Shown here: piece by piece, positions 1 through 10,319 of the stretch
Position numbering within the stretch: the first letter of the stretch is position 1
Layout of the letters: each line of letters begins with the position of its first letter
Assembly (NCBI GenBank): GCA_025054715.1
Contig: JANWYH010000003.1
Location: forward strand, 1-60,774
Reading direction: 5' to 3'
DNA from: Pyrinomonadaceae bacterium
GTDB lineage: Bacteria; Acidobacteriota; Blastocatellia; Pyrinomonadales; Pyrinomonadaceae
Length of the DNA: 60,774 nt
Made by a program: the position numbers and the translations under genes
Notes under the pieces: model-generated
What the model saw: only the letters and a program-made list of their open reading frames with translations
What the model was told of the DNA's origin: nothing
The model's database searches: none

Positions 1-1
1 T

Positions 2-142
2 GGTAAAACGATCATGGAAGATATTGTGCGTTATCGTTTACCATTTGAACCATTGGGCGATCTAGCGCATTTTTATGTAAAGCGTGAGCTTAAATACATT
101 TTTGATTATCGGCAAAAGAAAATTAGCGAGATTTTTAGCTAG
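2..142 (+). CDS. C-terminal end of an SRPBCC-like (polyketide cyclase/START-fold) protein, 5' truncated by the window edge
   Basis: An open frame runs in from the left edge and encodes the last 46 residues before a TAG stop. The segment contains a stretch like RYRLPFEPLGDLAHF followed by a basic tail with IFDYR, which resembles the end of SRPBCC ligand-binding proteins that end in a 'PFGPLG...iFdyR' helix. It converges on rsfS with a 40-base gap. The start and most of the fold lie outside the window, so the family call rests on the tail alone and is moderate. Confidence 0.55.
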   Translation, partial: GKTIMEDIVRYRLPFEPLGDLAHFYVKRELKYIFDYRQKKISEIFS

Positions 143-182
143 CATTGAACAAGTTGCAAGATAGCAATAGTCAGCAACTTTT

Positions 183-608
183 TCAAAAACTTTCAGGAAG
201 GTTCACTTTTTGGGCGTCTCGCCAAAGTCTTTCCAGATCGTAGAACTCTCTTGCCTCTTGATCGAATATATGCACTATGAAATCTCCGTAGTCCATTAAA
301 ATCCACTCAGCAGATTGATATCCTTCAAAACTTATCGGACTTTCGTCATATTCTTTTTTCATTTTCTCTTCGATCTCGTCAGCTATCGCCTGAACCTGAC
401 GCTGGTTTGTTCCGCTTGTTATAATGAAGAAATCCGTAAAGTCAGCTATACCACGTAAATTAAGTAAAATTGGATCAATAGCCTTTTTCTCCGTAGCACA
501 CCGAAGCGCTAGTTTTACTCTTTCGTCAACTTCCTCGAAAAGCAACTCCGTTACTTTTTTTTCAACTCCTATCGAAGGATTAAGTGATTTCTCTCTCAAC
601 TTTACCAT
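183..608 (-). CDS. rsfS: Ribosomal silencing factor RsfS
   Basis: RsfS (Iojap family) binds ribosomal protein L14 and blocks subunit joining when nutrients are short. The protein shows the family core DFTDFFIITSGTNQRQ followed by an amphipathic helix and the conserved C-terminal region with IVHIFD and FYDLERLW. I chose the ATG at 608, giving about 141 residues, because a GGAA lies about ten bases upstream. The earlier in-frame ATG at 644 would overlap nadD by 29 bases and has no ribosome binding site. It is last in the obg-nadD-rsfS run, a common bacterial order. Confidence 0.93.
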   Translation of the reverse strand: MVKLREKSLNPSIGVEKKVTELLFEEVDERVKLALRCATEKKAIDPILLNLRGIADFTDFFIITSGTNQRQVQAIADEIEEKMKKEYDESPISFEGYQSAEWILMDYGDFIVHIFDQEAREFYDLERLWRDAQKVNLPESF

Positions 609-615
609 AAAAAAA

Positions 616-2556
<1,941 letters not shown>

Positions 2557-2560
<4 letters not shown>

Positions 2561-3213
2561 AAGGCAAGGAAAATCTTAAGATAAGCCAAAGTTATCACCG
2601 CAAAAATTAAAGGAAGCACGAAAAAGACTCCGACACCGCAAGCCAACTGCCCTATTAAACTCAGCAGAGAAGCCACTAAGGTTATTTTTACAACTCCTGC
2701 TAAATTCTTCAAAACCGCCTTTGAGCTTAACAACACCGCTTCCAAAGCAGACAGCCCCTCGTTAACCATCAAAGGAAACGAAAATACAAGCAAAGTGTTA
2801 ATGGAAACCATCAATAAGGCAAGGATGAATTCAACAAACAGTAATCCTAAAAAAATCACTCCTCCTCGCGTTTCAGCCAACTCAAAACCTAAAGCAGAAA
2901 GTGCAGCTATCATCAAAAATGGTGCAATTATCATTAAAAGCAAAGGAATCGAAGATATGAGAACGACCAAAAGACTTGGAAGAAAGTAGTTAAATCCCTT
3001 AAAGAGAGACTCAAAATTTACTTTTTTACCCTCAAAAGCTTGTAAAAAACAAATGAAAATACCACATAGCATTGGTCCTAAAAGAACAAAAAAAGAAGCA
3101 AGAACAGCTCCAACTAAACAAACAGCAAATAGAATCCAATATTGCTCTTTAATAACTTTCCATGCCTGCTTGTAATAGTCAATCGTTTTTATCTGAACTT
3201 TACGAATTTCCAT
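2557..3213 (-). CDS. Multi-pass membrane protein of unknown function
   Basis: About 218 residues with roughly five to six hydrophobic spans, among them residues near 28-50, 75-100, 120-145 and 175-210. The layout resembles DUF975-type or glycerophosphodiesterase-membrane-domain proteins: an N-terminal amphipathic stretch, long hydrophobic helices and few charged loops, with no catalytic motif. The start was set at ATG 3213, which shares one base with the upstream stop (TGATG); a GTG one codon earlier is also possible. It lies in the run from the GNAT gene down to rsfS. Confidence 0.7.
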
Positions 3214-4025
3214 CACTTTTCTCTTTTTTGAATACTGACTCCAAGCACAGATGCCGTAGATATGACCTGTCTCTTACCGTCTTTTGTCTTTATAACCAGC
3301 TTCTGCTCGTCTATCTGAAAACTCGAAACATCTTCCATTGATTTTTCGAGCGTTTGTCCGTCTTTGAAAACTATAACCAACTGCATCTGGGCAAAAGAAG
3401 ATTCTTTATTTCCCCTTTCGCTTTTTTTCGGCTTTTCTGATTCAACAGAAGTTTCAGAAGGCTTACTTTTATTTTCGACCGAAGCGGAATTAATTTTTTC
3501 TTCCTCTACTTCTTGCTTTTTGTCCTCGATCTTTGTCGGCGTCGCTTGCTCTAGTTTGTTTTCTGAAGTTTTTCCTTCATTACTATCAACTTTTGAACTT
3601 ACGGGAACGAAGCTACCAGCAAATTTTATCGAAAAACTTGCCGGTAAATCGTTCGGTGTTTTACCTTCAATTCTTAAAAGCACTCTTTCAGGCTTACGAA
3701 AATAAACAACCCTTCCAGTCTCCACTTTAGTATTTGCCGAATAAATGGTAATTTTGGCAAGGGGTTTCAGATTACTAGCTACAAAAAGATCAATGTCTCC
3801 GTCAAAGTTCTCAGTTTCGACATTAACAAAAAGGTCCCCCTGATCGCTTTCTAAAACATAAAAATACCTAACAGGTCTATCATCACTCGCCGGGCGTGGC
3901 TTTATTATTCCGGTTATTTGGTTCGATGTAATGGGGGTCGGAGCATCTTGACTTGTTGACTGAGTAAAGCTAATGAAAAAGGAAAAGAAAAAAAGCAAAA
4001 AGATTTTTAGAGTTTTCTTTATCAT
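3213..4025 (-). CDS. Secreted hypothetical protein with charged linker
   Basis: About 270 residues. A lysine-rich start and hydrophobic core (about residues 1-25) form a Sec signal peptide. A beta-rich domain follows (about 35-140), similar in feel to pre-peptidase or bacterial Ig-like folds, with VNVETENFDGDIDLFVAS. Then comes a Lys/Glu/Ser-rich linker (about 145-205) and a small C-terminal domain with VVFKDGQTLEKS and VSSFQID, a pattern seen in small beta domains that recur in Acidobacteriota secreted proteins. ATG 4025 was preferred over an upstream TTG. No enzyme motif is visible. Probably periplasmic or surface-located. Confidence 0.65.
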   Translation of the reverse strand: MIKKTLKIFLLFFFSFFISFTQSTSQDAPTPITSNQITGIIKPRPASDDRPVRYFYVLESDQGDLFVNVETENFDGDIDLFVASNLKPLAKITIYSANTKVETGRVVYFRKPERVLLRIEGKTPNDLPASFSIKFAGSFVPVSSKVDSNEGKTSENKLEQATPTKIEDKKQEVEEEKINSASVENKSKPSETSVESEKPKKSERGNKESSFAQMQLVIVFKDGQTLEKSMEDVSSFQIDEQKLVIKTKDGKRQVISTASVLGVSIQKREK

Positions 4026-4040
4026 CTTTTTCAAAATCTA

Positions 4041-4496
4041 TCATAACTCTTTTCGCCAGTGAACAAGCCTTGAGGTTTCCTCGTACCCTAATTTTGCATG
4101 AACCGTTATGCTAAGCTCATTACCTATCTCGGAATCGGAAGCCATCTCTTCGCAACCCATGTTTTTTGCCCATCTTTCAGCCGTTTCCACTAAAGCTCTT
4201 CCAATACCATGTCGCCTATACTCTGGCTTAACGTACCATCCTTCCAAGTATCCTACATTATCAGTTAAGCAATCTTCTGCAAAAGGTCTTATACTAGCTT
4301 CCAAAAAACCTACCACCTCCTCAGTCTCAAGCTCTGCAATCAAAACAAGCTGTGTCTCAGGGTTATGATATATCTGAAGCATCTCCTCTTTATGCTCTTC
4401 ATCGGTCAGTTCATCCCAGAGGTTTTTTCTAAGCTCCAACCAGCTCTGAAAATCTTTCCTCTCGACAGCTCTTACTTTGAATCTAACTTGCGCCAT
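4041..4496 (-). CDS. GNAT N-acetyltransferase, AAC(6')-like
   Basis: A 151-residue GNAT protein. The acetyl-CoA-binding motif A is clear (YVKPEYRRHGIGRALVE), followed by WAKNMGCEEMASDSEIGN and a terminal LGYEETSRLVHWRK. These resemble the chromosomal aminoglycoside 6'-N-acetyltransferase group (SDxxxxN...GFxExxRxVxFxK). Resemblance does not prove aminoglycoside activity; many such chromosomal proteins act on other amines. ATG 4496 was chosen over an upstream TTG. The -10-like TAAAAT at 4505-4510 would put the transcript start almost at this ATG. Confidence 0.85.
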   Translation of the reverse strand: MAQVRFKVRAVERKDFQSWLELRKNLWDELTDEEHKEEMLQIYHNPETQLVLIAELETEEVVGFLEASIRPFAEDCLTDNVGYLEGWYVKPEYRRHGIGRALVETAERWAKNMGCEEMASDSEIGNELSITVHAKLGYEETSRLVHWRKEL

Positions 4497-4504
4497 TTTA
4501 TCTG

Positions 4505-4562
4505 ATTTTAGCAATCAGACTGACAAAAGCAAATTCTGTTGGAGGCACTTAATTGATAGAAT
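4505..4562. promoter_or_regulatory. Divergent promoter region between GNAT and tlpA-like genes
   Basis: On the minus strand TAAAAT (4505-4510) is preceded by TTGCTT at 16 bases. On the plus strand TAGAAT (4557-4562) stands 8 bases before ATG 4571, but its -35 is poor. Both predicted starts fall within a few bases of the start codon and neither gene has a Shine-Dalgarno at normal spacing, which would fit leaderless mRNAs. Prediction from motifs only. Confidence 0.4.
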
Positions 4563-4570
4563 AAGCATTT

Positions 4571-5146
4571 ATGAGAGTTTTTCTTGTCTTGGCGCTTCTT
4601 CTTATGTTTTTTCCTGCCTGTCGCCCATCAGCAGCACCGACTGGTATATCAAACCGCCCGTCTTCAGTAAACGGCGTTCCTCTTGAAACCTTCCCACCAA
4701 CCAAACCCATCGAAAATATGTCATGGATGCTTTTCGACGGCGAAACCAACGAAAACAAATCTATGCAAAGAATAAAAGATTTTCGTGGCAAAGTCCTAAT
4801 ACTGGACTTCTGGGCTACATATTGTCCGCCTTGCCTGGAAGAAATACCTCACTTAAAACAAATTCAGGAAAAGTATAAAGATGAGCTCCAAGTCATAGGT
4901 CTTCACGTTGGAGGCACAGAAGACCGGCAAAAAGTGCCAGACTTCTATCGAAAGCTACAAATAAACTATCCTTTAGCAACTCCAGAAGAAGCATTAACGC
5001 GATTTATCTTCGGCCCAAATACAGAAATCCCACAAACTGCAATTTTTGATAGAAACGGTCGTTTTGTAAGAAAATTCGCCGGCTTTAATGAGCAAATAAA
5101 AAAAGAAATGAACGAAACCATTGATAAGGTTGTAAACTCAAAATGA
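4571..5146 (+). CDS. TlpA/ResA-like thioredoxin lipoprotein
   Basis: 191 residues. A short signal peptide ends in a lipobox with Cys17 (FFPAC), so the protein is probably membrane-anchored in the periplasm. The thioredoxin domain (about 55-188) has the redox motif WATYCPPC with Cys85 and Cys88, followed by LEEIPHL, typical of TlpA/ResA proteins that reduce disulfides in extracytoplasmic proteins such as apocytochromes. The cis-Pro region TEIPQTAIFDRNG is present. Its stop overlaps the start of the GH15 gene (ATGA); a functional link between the two is not obvious. Confidence 0.9.
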   Translation: MRVFLVLALLLMFFPACRPSAAPTGISNRPSSVNGVPLETFPPTKPIENMSWMLFDGETNENKSMQRIKDFRGKVLILDFWATYCPPCLEEIPHLKQIQEKYKDELQVIGLHVGGTEDRQKVPDFYRKLQINYPLATPEEALTRFIFGPNTEIPQTAIFDRNGRFVRKFAGFNEQIKKEMNETIDKVVNSK

Positions 5147-7056
5147 GACATCTTGTTTTAGGAAACGGCTCTTTATTGATCAGTTTCGATGAAAAATACC
5201 AAATTCGCGATATATTTTACCCACACGCCGGTCAAGAAAATCATACCAAAGGCTATCCGTCTAGATTTGGCGTTTGGGCTGACGGTAATTTCTCATGGAT
5301 TTTTTCAGACAACTGGATAAGACTTCTTGACTATTTACCAAAAACTTTCGTTACGAACGTTCAACTAGAAAATCACAATCTAGGAATACGTATAAAATCA
5401 AACGATACGATTTTTCCGAGCAAAAATATCTTCATCAGAAAAATTTCTCTCGAAAGCACAAAAAAGATAAGACTTTTCCTTCATCAGGACTTCCGCATAT
5501 TTTCTAGTAAAGTCGGAGATTGTGCCTTTTACGAACCGCAGACTCGATCAATCATTCACTACAAGAAAAACCGATACTTTTTAATTGCCAGCTCGCCGAG
5601 TTTTTGTAGCTTTGCCATAGGCAGAAAAGCATTTAGTAACCTCGAAGGAACATGGCGCGACGCTGAAGATGGCGAGCTTCATCAAACAGCAATCGCAGAA
5701 GGCTCAGTAGATTCGACGATACGGATAGACCCTGACTCACAGCAAGTTTATTATTGGATTTGCGCCGGTTCGTCTTTAGAAGAAGTTATAGCGCTTCAGC
5801 ATTTTATTTTGTCAGAAACACCGTCAGCAACCTTTGAATTTTCGAAGAAATACTGGTCAAATTGGCTTATAAAACCTGAAGAAATCGAAGACCTATCAAG
5901 CCAAGTAAGCAGACTCTATGAGCGATCATTGTTTGTCATACGTGCCCATACCGATAAACAAGGCGCAGTTATTGCTTCAAGCGACTCAGAAGTAACCGAA
6001 AGAGCATCTGATCATTACGCTTATTTATGGACCCGTGACGGAGCTTTTACGGCCTACGCTCTTGACCTTGCTGGTTATTCGACGCTCACGAAGCACTTCT
6101 TTCAATTCTGCTCAGAAATTGTCCACGAAAAAGGATACTTTTTACAAAGATACAACGCCGATGGAACACCTGCTTCAAGTTGGCATCCCCTCTGGGATGT
6201 TAATCTCAAAAAACCACTGACTCCCATTCAAGAAGATGAAACTGCGCTAATCTTATGGGCACTTGGCAAACACTATGAAAAATACAAAGACACAGAATTC
6301 ATAGCAGAAATTTATCAACCCTTAATCGTTCGCTGTGCCGACTTCATGGTTAAGTTTAGAAATGAAAAACTCAAGCTACCTGATTTTAGCTGGAACCTTT
6401 GGGAAGATAGATGTGGCATCCATGCCTTTACCACAGCTAGCGTAATTGCCGGACTAAAAGCAGCAAGCACATTTGCCGAGATTTTTGGCGATACTAAAAG
6501 AGCAAAAATTTACGACCAGGCGGCTAATTATTTTAGAGAAGGCATGTTAGAAAACCTTTATTGCCATGAAGCTAAAAGATTTCTAAGGTCAATCGAAGCG
6601 CTTGATAACGGCGGTTTTACGAAAGACTACAAGTCGGACGCTTCTTTGCTTTGGCTTACGCTTTTCGGTATTTTTGACTCGGAAGACGAGAAAATAAAAC
6701 AAACAGTTCAAGCAATAGAAGAAAACTTGTGGAATAAAACACAAATAGGTGGACTGAGCCGCTACGAAAATGATCTCTACATGAAAACTTCAGAAAAGAC
6801 GACAGGAAACCCTTGGATTATCTGCACTCTGTGGTTAGCCGATTATTACATTCTATCGGCTAAAACCAAAAGTGAGATTGAAAAAGCCAGAAGCTTAATC
6901 GAAAAAGTAGCTTCATGGGCTAGTGAGTCTGGGATGCTTCCAGAGCAGATTAGTCCTTTCGATAGGACCCCTATTTCAGTCATGCCCTTAACGTGGTCGC
7001 ACGCATGTTTTATTGCAACTGTAAATCACTTGATTGAAAAGATTAGACTTCTCTAG
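5143..7056 (+). CDS. Glycoside hydrolase family 15 (glucoamylase-like)
   Basis: 637 residues. The N-terminal beta domain starts LVLGNGSLLISFDEKYQIRD with FYPHAGQENH, typical of bacterial and archaeal GH15 glucoamylases and related trehalases. The (alpha/alpha)6 barrel carries YLWTRDGAF. The likely catalytic acid is Glu421 (WEDR) and the likely base is Glu601 (LPEQIS). No signal peptide is seen, so it probably acts in the cytoplasm on maltodextrin, glycogen fragments or trehalose. Which alpha-glucoside is used cannot be read from the sequence. Its 3' end overlaps dnaB by 14 bases in convergent orientation. Confidence 0.9.
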   Translation: MRHLVLGNGSLLISFDEKYQIRDIFYPHAGQENHTKGYPSRFGVWADGNFSWIFSDNWIRLLDYLPKTFVTNVQLENHNLGIRIKSNDTIFPSKNIFIRKISLESTKKIRLFLHQDFRIFSSKVGDCAFYEPQTRSIIHYKKNRYFLIASSPSFCSFAIGRKAFSNLEGTWRDAEDGELHQTAIAEGSVDSTIRIDPDSQQVYYWICAGSSLEEVIALQHFILSETPSATFEFSKKYWSNWLIKPEEIEDLSSQVSRLYERSLFVIRAHTDKQGAVIASSDSEVTERASDHYAYLWTRDGAFTAYALDLAGYSTLTKHFFQFCSEIVHEKGYFLQRYNADGTPASSWHPLWDVNLKKPLTPIQEDETALILWALGKHYEKYKDTEFIAEIYQPLIVRCADFMVKFRNEKLKLPDFSWNLWEDRCGIHAFTTASVIAGLKAASTFAEIFGDTKRAKIYDQAANYFREGMLENLYCHEAKRFLRSIEALDNGGFTKDYKSDASLLWLTLFGIFDSEDEKIKQTVQAIEENLWNKTQIGGLSRYENDLYMKTSEKTTGNPWIICTLWLADYYILSAKTKSEIEKARSLIEKVASWASESGMLPEQISPFDRTPISVMPLTWSHACFIATVNHLIEKIRLL

Positions 7057-8413
7057 CTTCTTCATAGAAGTTTTCAAATCTAGTAAAGTTCTTCAAAAAG
7101 ACTAGTTTTACCTCATCGGTAGGACCATTTCTCTGCTTTGCAACGATTGCCTCAGCCATGTTCTCATTTTCTTCAGTTTTGCGGTAATACTCTTCACGAT
7201 AGATAAAAATTACAACGTCTGCATCTTGCTCGATACTTCCACTATCTCTAAGATCCGACATCTGAGGTCTTGGAGGATTCCTTGACTCTGGAGCACGCGA
7301 AAGCTGAGAAATGGCAATTACTGGCACGTTTAACTCCTTTGCCAAGCTCTTAAGCTCGCGAGAAATCTGAGAAACTTCATACTGACGAGACTCGTATCTC
7401 TGAGAAGAGCGCATCAATTGAAGATAATCCAAAATAATCAGATCAAGTCTTTTTTGCTCACTAATAAGTCGTCTTGCTTTTGCCCGCATCTCTAAAACAG
7501 AAATTGCAGGTGTATCATCAATAAAAATTTTTGCTTCAGAGAGCTTACCCAAAGCTTCTGCAACTCTCTTCCATTCATCTTTTGAGATTCTTCCTCTTCT
7601 GAACCTACTAGCATCAACCCGAGCCTCAGAACAAATCATTCTCATTACTAACTGCTCTTTTGACATCTCAAGTGAGAAAACCGCGACAACGGCATTTTCG
7701 TAAATAGCTGCGTTTTGAGCTATTGTCAGTGCAAAAGCTGTTTTGCCCATCCCGGGGCGAGCCGCTACTATTATCAAATCTCCTTTTTGCAAGCCTGATG
7801 TTAATTGATCCAAATCTCTAAAACCCGTCGCAAGACCTGTCAAAGCATGAGACCTTTCTTCGGCATATTCTTTTAGCTTCACTAAAACCTGTTCAGCTAC
7901 CGGTTTTATATGAGCAAAACCTTGCGTCGTTCTCTCCTGTGAAATCGCAAAAATAGCTTGCTCAGCTTTATCAAGGATTTCCTCCGTAGCTGTCTCTTCT
8001 GCCAATGCTTCAGAGATTATGTGATTACAAGAATTTATTAGCCTGCGAACTAAAGCTTTGTCACGAACTATCTTCGCATAACGAAATATATTCGGAAGAT
8101 GATGTAAACCGTTTGTTAGATTTATGATCGTAGCAATGCCGCCCATTCTCTCAAGCAAATTATCTTTCTTGAGTTTTTCAGCGACCAAAAGAGCATCTAT
8201 CTTTTCACCCTCTTGAAATAACTCAATCATGGCGCGGAAAATCTGACGGTGAAAAGGCGAATAAAAATCTTCTGGTTTTAAGGCTTCTATGGCTTCGGAT
8301 ATGTGAGAATTATCTAGCAGAATAGAACCTAAAATGATTTTTTCTGCTTCAATGTTTGAAGGAAGCGGTTTTTCTAAGAAATCATCTCGAAAAGCCTCAG
8401 AAGATTTAGGCAT
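7043..8413 (-). CDS. dnaB: Replicative DNA helicase DnaB
   Basis: 456 residues, usual length. The N-terminal primase-interacting domain (about 15-120) starts LPSNIEAEKIILGSILLDN. The RecA-like motor domain has Walker A RPGMGKTA (219-226), the Walker B region DLIILDYLQLM and the C-terminal arginine-finger region with QRNGPT. It unwinds DNA at the replication fork. The start ATG has a strong GAGGAG just upstream. It follows rplI, a common order, but an intrinsic terminator sits between the two. Confidence 0.97.
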   Translation of the reverse strand: MPKSSEAFRDDFLEKPLPSNIEAEKIILGSILLDNSHISEAIEALKPEDFYSPFHRQIFRAMIELFQEGEKIDALLVAEKLKKDNLLERMGGIATIINLTNGLHHLPNIFRYAKIVRDKALVRRLINSCNHIISEALAEETATEEILDKAEQAIFAISQERTTQGFAHIKPVAEQVLVKLKEYAEERSHALTGLATGFRDLDQLTSGLQKGDLIIVAARPGMGKTAFALTIAQNAAIYENAVVAVFSLEMSKEQLVMRMICSEARVDASRFRRGRISKDEWKRVAEALGKLSEAKIFIDDTPAISVLEMRAKARRLISEQKRLDLIILDYLQLMRSSQRYESRQYEVSQISRELKSLAKELNVPVIAISQLSRAPESRNPPRPQMSDLRDSGSIEQDADVVIFIYREEYYRKTEENENMAEAIVAKQRNGPTDEVKLVFLKNFTRFENFYEEAREV

Positions 8414-8419
8414 AACTCC

Positions 8420-8465
8420 TCAAAATAAAAAAGACTGCAAAACCTCTTCGCAGTCTTTGATAATA
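8420..8465 (-). terminator. Intrinsic terminator after rplI, overlapping the dnaB promoter/leader
   Basis: A 9-bp stem, AAAGACTGC / GCAGTCTTT (8430-8458), is followed on the minus strand by a T-rich run (8420-8429). The dnaB Shine-Dalgarno begins immediately after it and the ATG is at 8413. A promoter-like pair, TTGTCG -18- TATTAT (the -10 at 8460-8465), would start transcription around 8453, inside the first stem arm, so a dnaB-specific RNA could not form the full hairpin. Confidence 0.7.
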
Positions 8466-8515
8466 ACAAACAAACATGTTTTTCGACAATGCTCGGTTTT
8501 TGTCTTTTTATTCAG

Positions 8516-9025
8516 TCATTTCTTAGTCTTTTTCTTGGCCCTTTCCTCATCAGCCTCTTCTTTTTTTGTTCCGCCCTCTGGAACAACAGAAATAGGAAGC
8601 TCCAAAACGACTTCCCTATGAAGCTTTATAGGCACAACATAATCACCAGTTTCTTTTATAGCTTCTTTAAGCAAAATCTTCTTGCGATCGATTTCGTAAC
8701 CTTTTTCTCTTAGAGCTTCAGCTATGTCCATCGAAGTAACTGATCCGAACAGGATACCCTGATCACCTACTTTTCGCTCAAAAATGAGCTGCAAGCTCTT
8801 CATCTGCTCGGCTTGTGCCTCAGCAGTAGCCTTTTCCCTAGCCGCTTTCTTTAGCAAAGCCTCTCGTTCCTGTTCAATTTGCTTAATGTTACCTTTCGTG
8901 GCGAGTACAGCTAATCTGCGAGGCAACAGATAGTTTCTTGCATAGCCTGCTTTTACTTTGACTATCTCACCACGACCTCCTAGATTCTCAATATCCTCAC
9001 GAAGCAAAACGGTTATCGTCGCCAT
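8516..9025 (-). CDS. rplI: 50S ribosomal protein L9
   Basis: 169 residues. The conserved N-terminal rRNA-binding domain is present (VLLREDIENLGGRGEIVKVKAGYARNYL in the first 35 residues), followed by the long connecting helix (about 40-75) and the C-terminal domain (about 80-150) with GSVTSMDIA. A lysine/glutamate-rich tail of about 20 residues ends the protein. It lies 17 bases downstream of rpsR. Confidence 0.97.
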   Translation of the reverse strand: MATITVLLREDIENLGGRGEIVKVKAGYARNYLLPRRLAVLATKGNIKQIEQEREALLKKAAREKATAEAQAEQMKSLQLIFERKVGDQGILFGSVTSMDIAEALREKGYEIDRKKILLKEAIKETGDYVVPIKLHREVVLELPISVVPEGGTKKEEADEERAKKKTKK

Positions 9026-9042
9026 ATATCCTCACTCCTTCT

Positions 9043-9321
9043 TTAGTCTTTGACAAAAGGCAAGAGCGCCATGATTCTTGCGCGCTTTATTGCCTTAGCT
9101 AGTTTTCTTTGCTGCCTAGCTGTAATGCCAGAAATTCGGCGAGGCATGATTTTGCCTCTCTCGGGAATAAATTGCTTCAAAAATTCGACATCTTTCCAAT
9201 CGATGTAATCAGGAATCTCTATCTGAAGCTTGTTTTTCACACTCGTTCTCTTAACGACGACTTGCTTCGAAAGTTCAGATTCCATTATTTCTTTCATACC
9301 AATTTCCTTTTCAGCTTCCAT
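9043..9321 (-). CDS. rpsR: 30S ribosomal protein S18
   Basis: 92 residues with a roughly 20-residue N-terminal extension before the S18 core. The core shows [34 protein letters not shown] and [13 protein letters not shown], all diagnostic. An AAGGAG ribosome binding site precedes ATG 9321. It follows rpsF by two bases. The ssb gene found between rpsF and rpsR in many bacteria is missing here. Confidence 0.97.
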   Translation of the reverse strand: MEAEKEIGMKEIMESELSKQVVVKRTSVKNKLQIEIPDYIDWKDVEFLKQFIPERGKIMPRRISGITARQQRKLAKAIKRARIMALLPFVKD

Positions 9322-9323
9322 TT

Positions 9324-9734
9324 TTATTCTCCTTCTGATTGAAGTCCTTGCTTGATCGCTGCTACAGTCTCAGCAGGCTTTTTGCCTGTTTTATCTTTTC
9401 TCTTCTCACGCAGAGCGCGCATCTTCTCTGCGGCTTTCCTGTCCGTATCAACACGAACAGTTATGTATCTCATTATGAGATCATTGACGCGCATTCTGCG
9501 CTCAAGCTCAGCTATTTCCTTGCCACTACCTTCTATTTCAAATAGAACGTAGTGACCTTCTTTCTTGTGCTTTATCTTATAAGCAAGCTCGCGCTTGCCC
9601 CAGTTCTCTACCTTTACAACTTTTCCGCCCAACGATTCAATCGTTTTTTGAAGATTATCATTTAGTTTTGATAAATCTTCATCGCTTATTTCTGGAACAG
9701 CGATATACATCATCTCATAAACCCTTTTTTCCAA
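9324..9734 (-). CDS. rpsF: 30S ribosomal protein S6
   Basis: 136 residues. The S6 core is clear: [15 protein letters not shown], a central [20 protein letters not shown] and [12 protein letters not shown], then a charged tail of about 35 residues. As read, the frame can only start at TTG 9734, ten bases after GGAGG. A better-looking ATG at 9742 is out of frame: it reads ten codons across a six-A tract (9725-9730, T on the plus strand) to a TGA. One extra A would join that ATG to the S6 frame (see findings). Confidence 0.93.
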   Translation of the reverse strand: MEKRVYEMMYIAVPEISDEDLSKLNDNLQKTIESLGGKVVKVENWGKRELAYKIKHKKEGHYVLFEIEGSGKEIAELERRMRVNDLIMRYITVRVDTDRKAAEKMRALREKRKDKTGKKPAETVAAIKQGLQSEGE

Positions 9735-9755
9735 CTTTTCATTTCCTCCTTTTGC

Positions 9756-10319
9756 CTAATTAAAATTCGCCATAGCCTTCTCTACGCCTTCACGGATTAT
9801 CGTTTGAATTGCTTGCACGCCTTCTTGCAAAGCTTTCTCTACCCTTTCAACCTCACTTTTCGAGAAGTTCTGCAAAACGAAATCTGCCGTATCTTCAATT
9901 TCATATTCGGGACGAATGCCTATTCTCAAACGTATAAATTGCTCTGTCCCAAGAAAAGCTATGATTGATCTCAAACCGTTGTGACCGCCTGAAGAACCCT
10001 TCGGACGAATCCTTATCTTTCCAAGCGGTAAAGCTAAATCGTCAACAACTACTATCATGCTTTGAATCGAACGAAACTCACTTTTCAATAAACAAGCAAC
10101 AGCCTCACCACTTAAGTTCATGTACGTTTGAGGCTTTGCAAGTTCAACCTGAGTGCTTTCAATTAACCCGACTGCTATAAGAGAACGGCATTCTTGATCT
10201 TTGAACTTGACACCAAGCTGCTCAGCCAGCAGATCAACCAGCATAAAGCCTAAATTATGCCTAGTTTTCTCATACCTTTCACCCGGATTACCAAGTCCAA
10301 TAACAAGCCAGCCCTGCAT
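9756..10319 (-). CDS. pth: Peptidyl-tRNA hydrolase
   Basis: 187 residues, normal length. Pth frees tRNA from prematurely released peptidyl-tRNA. It shows IGLGNPGERYEKTRHNLGF with catalytic His21, the PQTYMNLSGE motif, VVDDLALPLGK and the GSSGGHNGLRSI loop. The ATG directly follows the rplY stop (TAA then ATG), consistent with translational coupling. The rplY-pth pairing is widespread. Confidence 0.97.
   Translation of the reverse strand: MQGWLVIGLGNPGERYEKTRHNLGFMLVDLLAEQLGVKFKDQECRSLIAVGLIESTQVELAKPQTYMNLSGEAVACLLKSEFRSIQSMIVVVDDLALPLGKIRIRPKGSSGGHNGLRSIIAFLGTEQFIRLRIGIRPEYEIEDTADFVLQNFSKSEVERVEKALQEGVQAIQTIIREGVEKAMANFN

Noticed and set aside
4041-4496. The GNAT gene as an aminoglycoside resistance determinant
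   Set aside because: The motifs resemble AAC(6') enzymes, but the gene sits in a housekeeping operon with no mobile DNA, and chromosomal relatives often have other substrates. Resistance is not supported.
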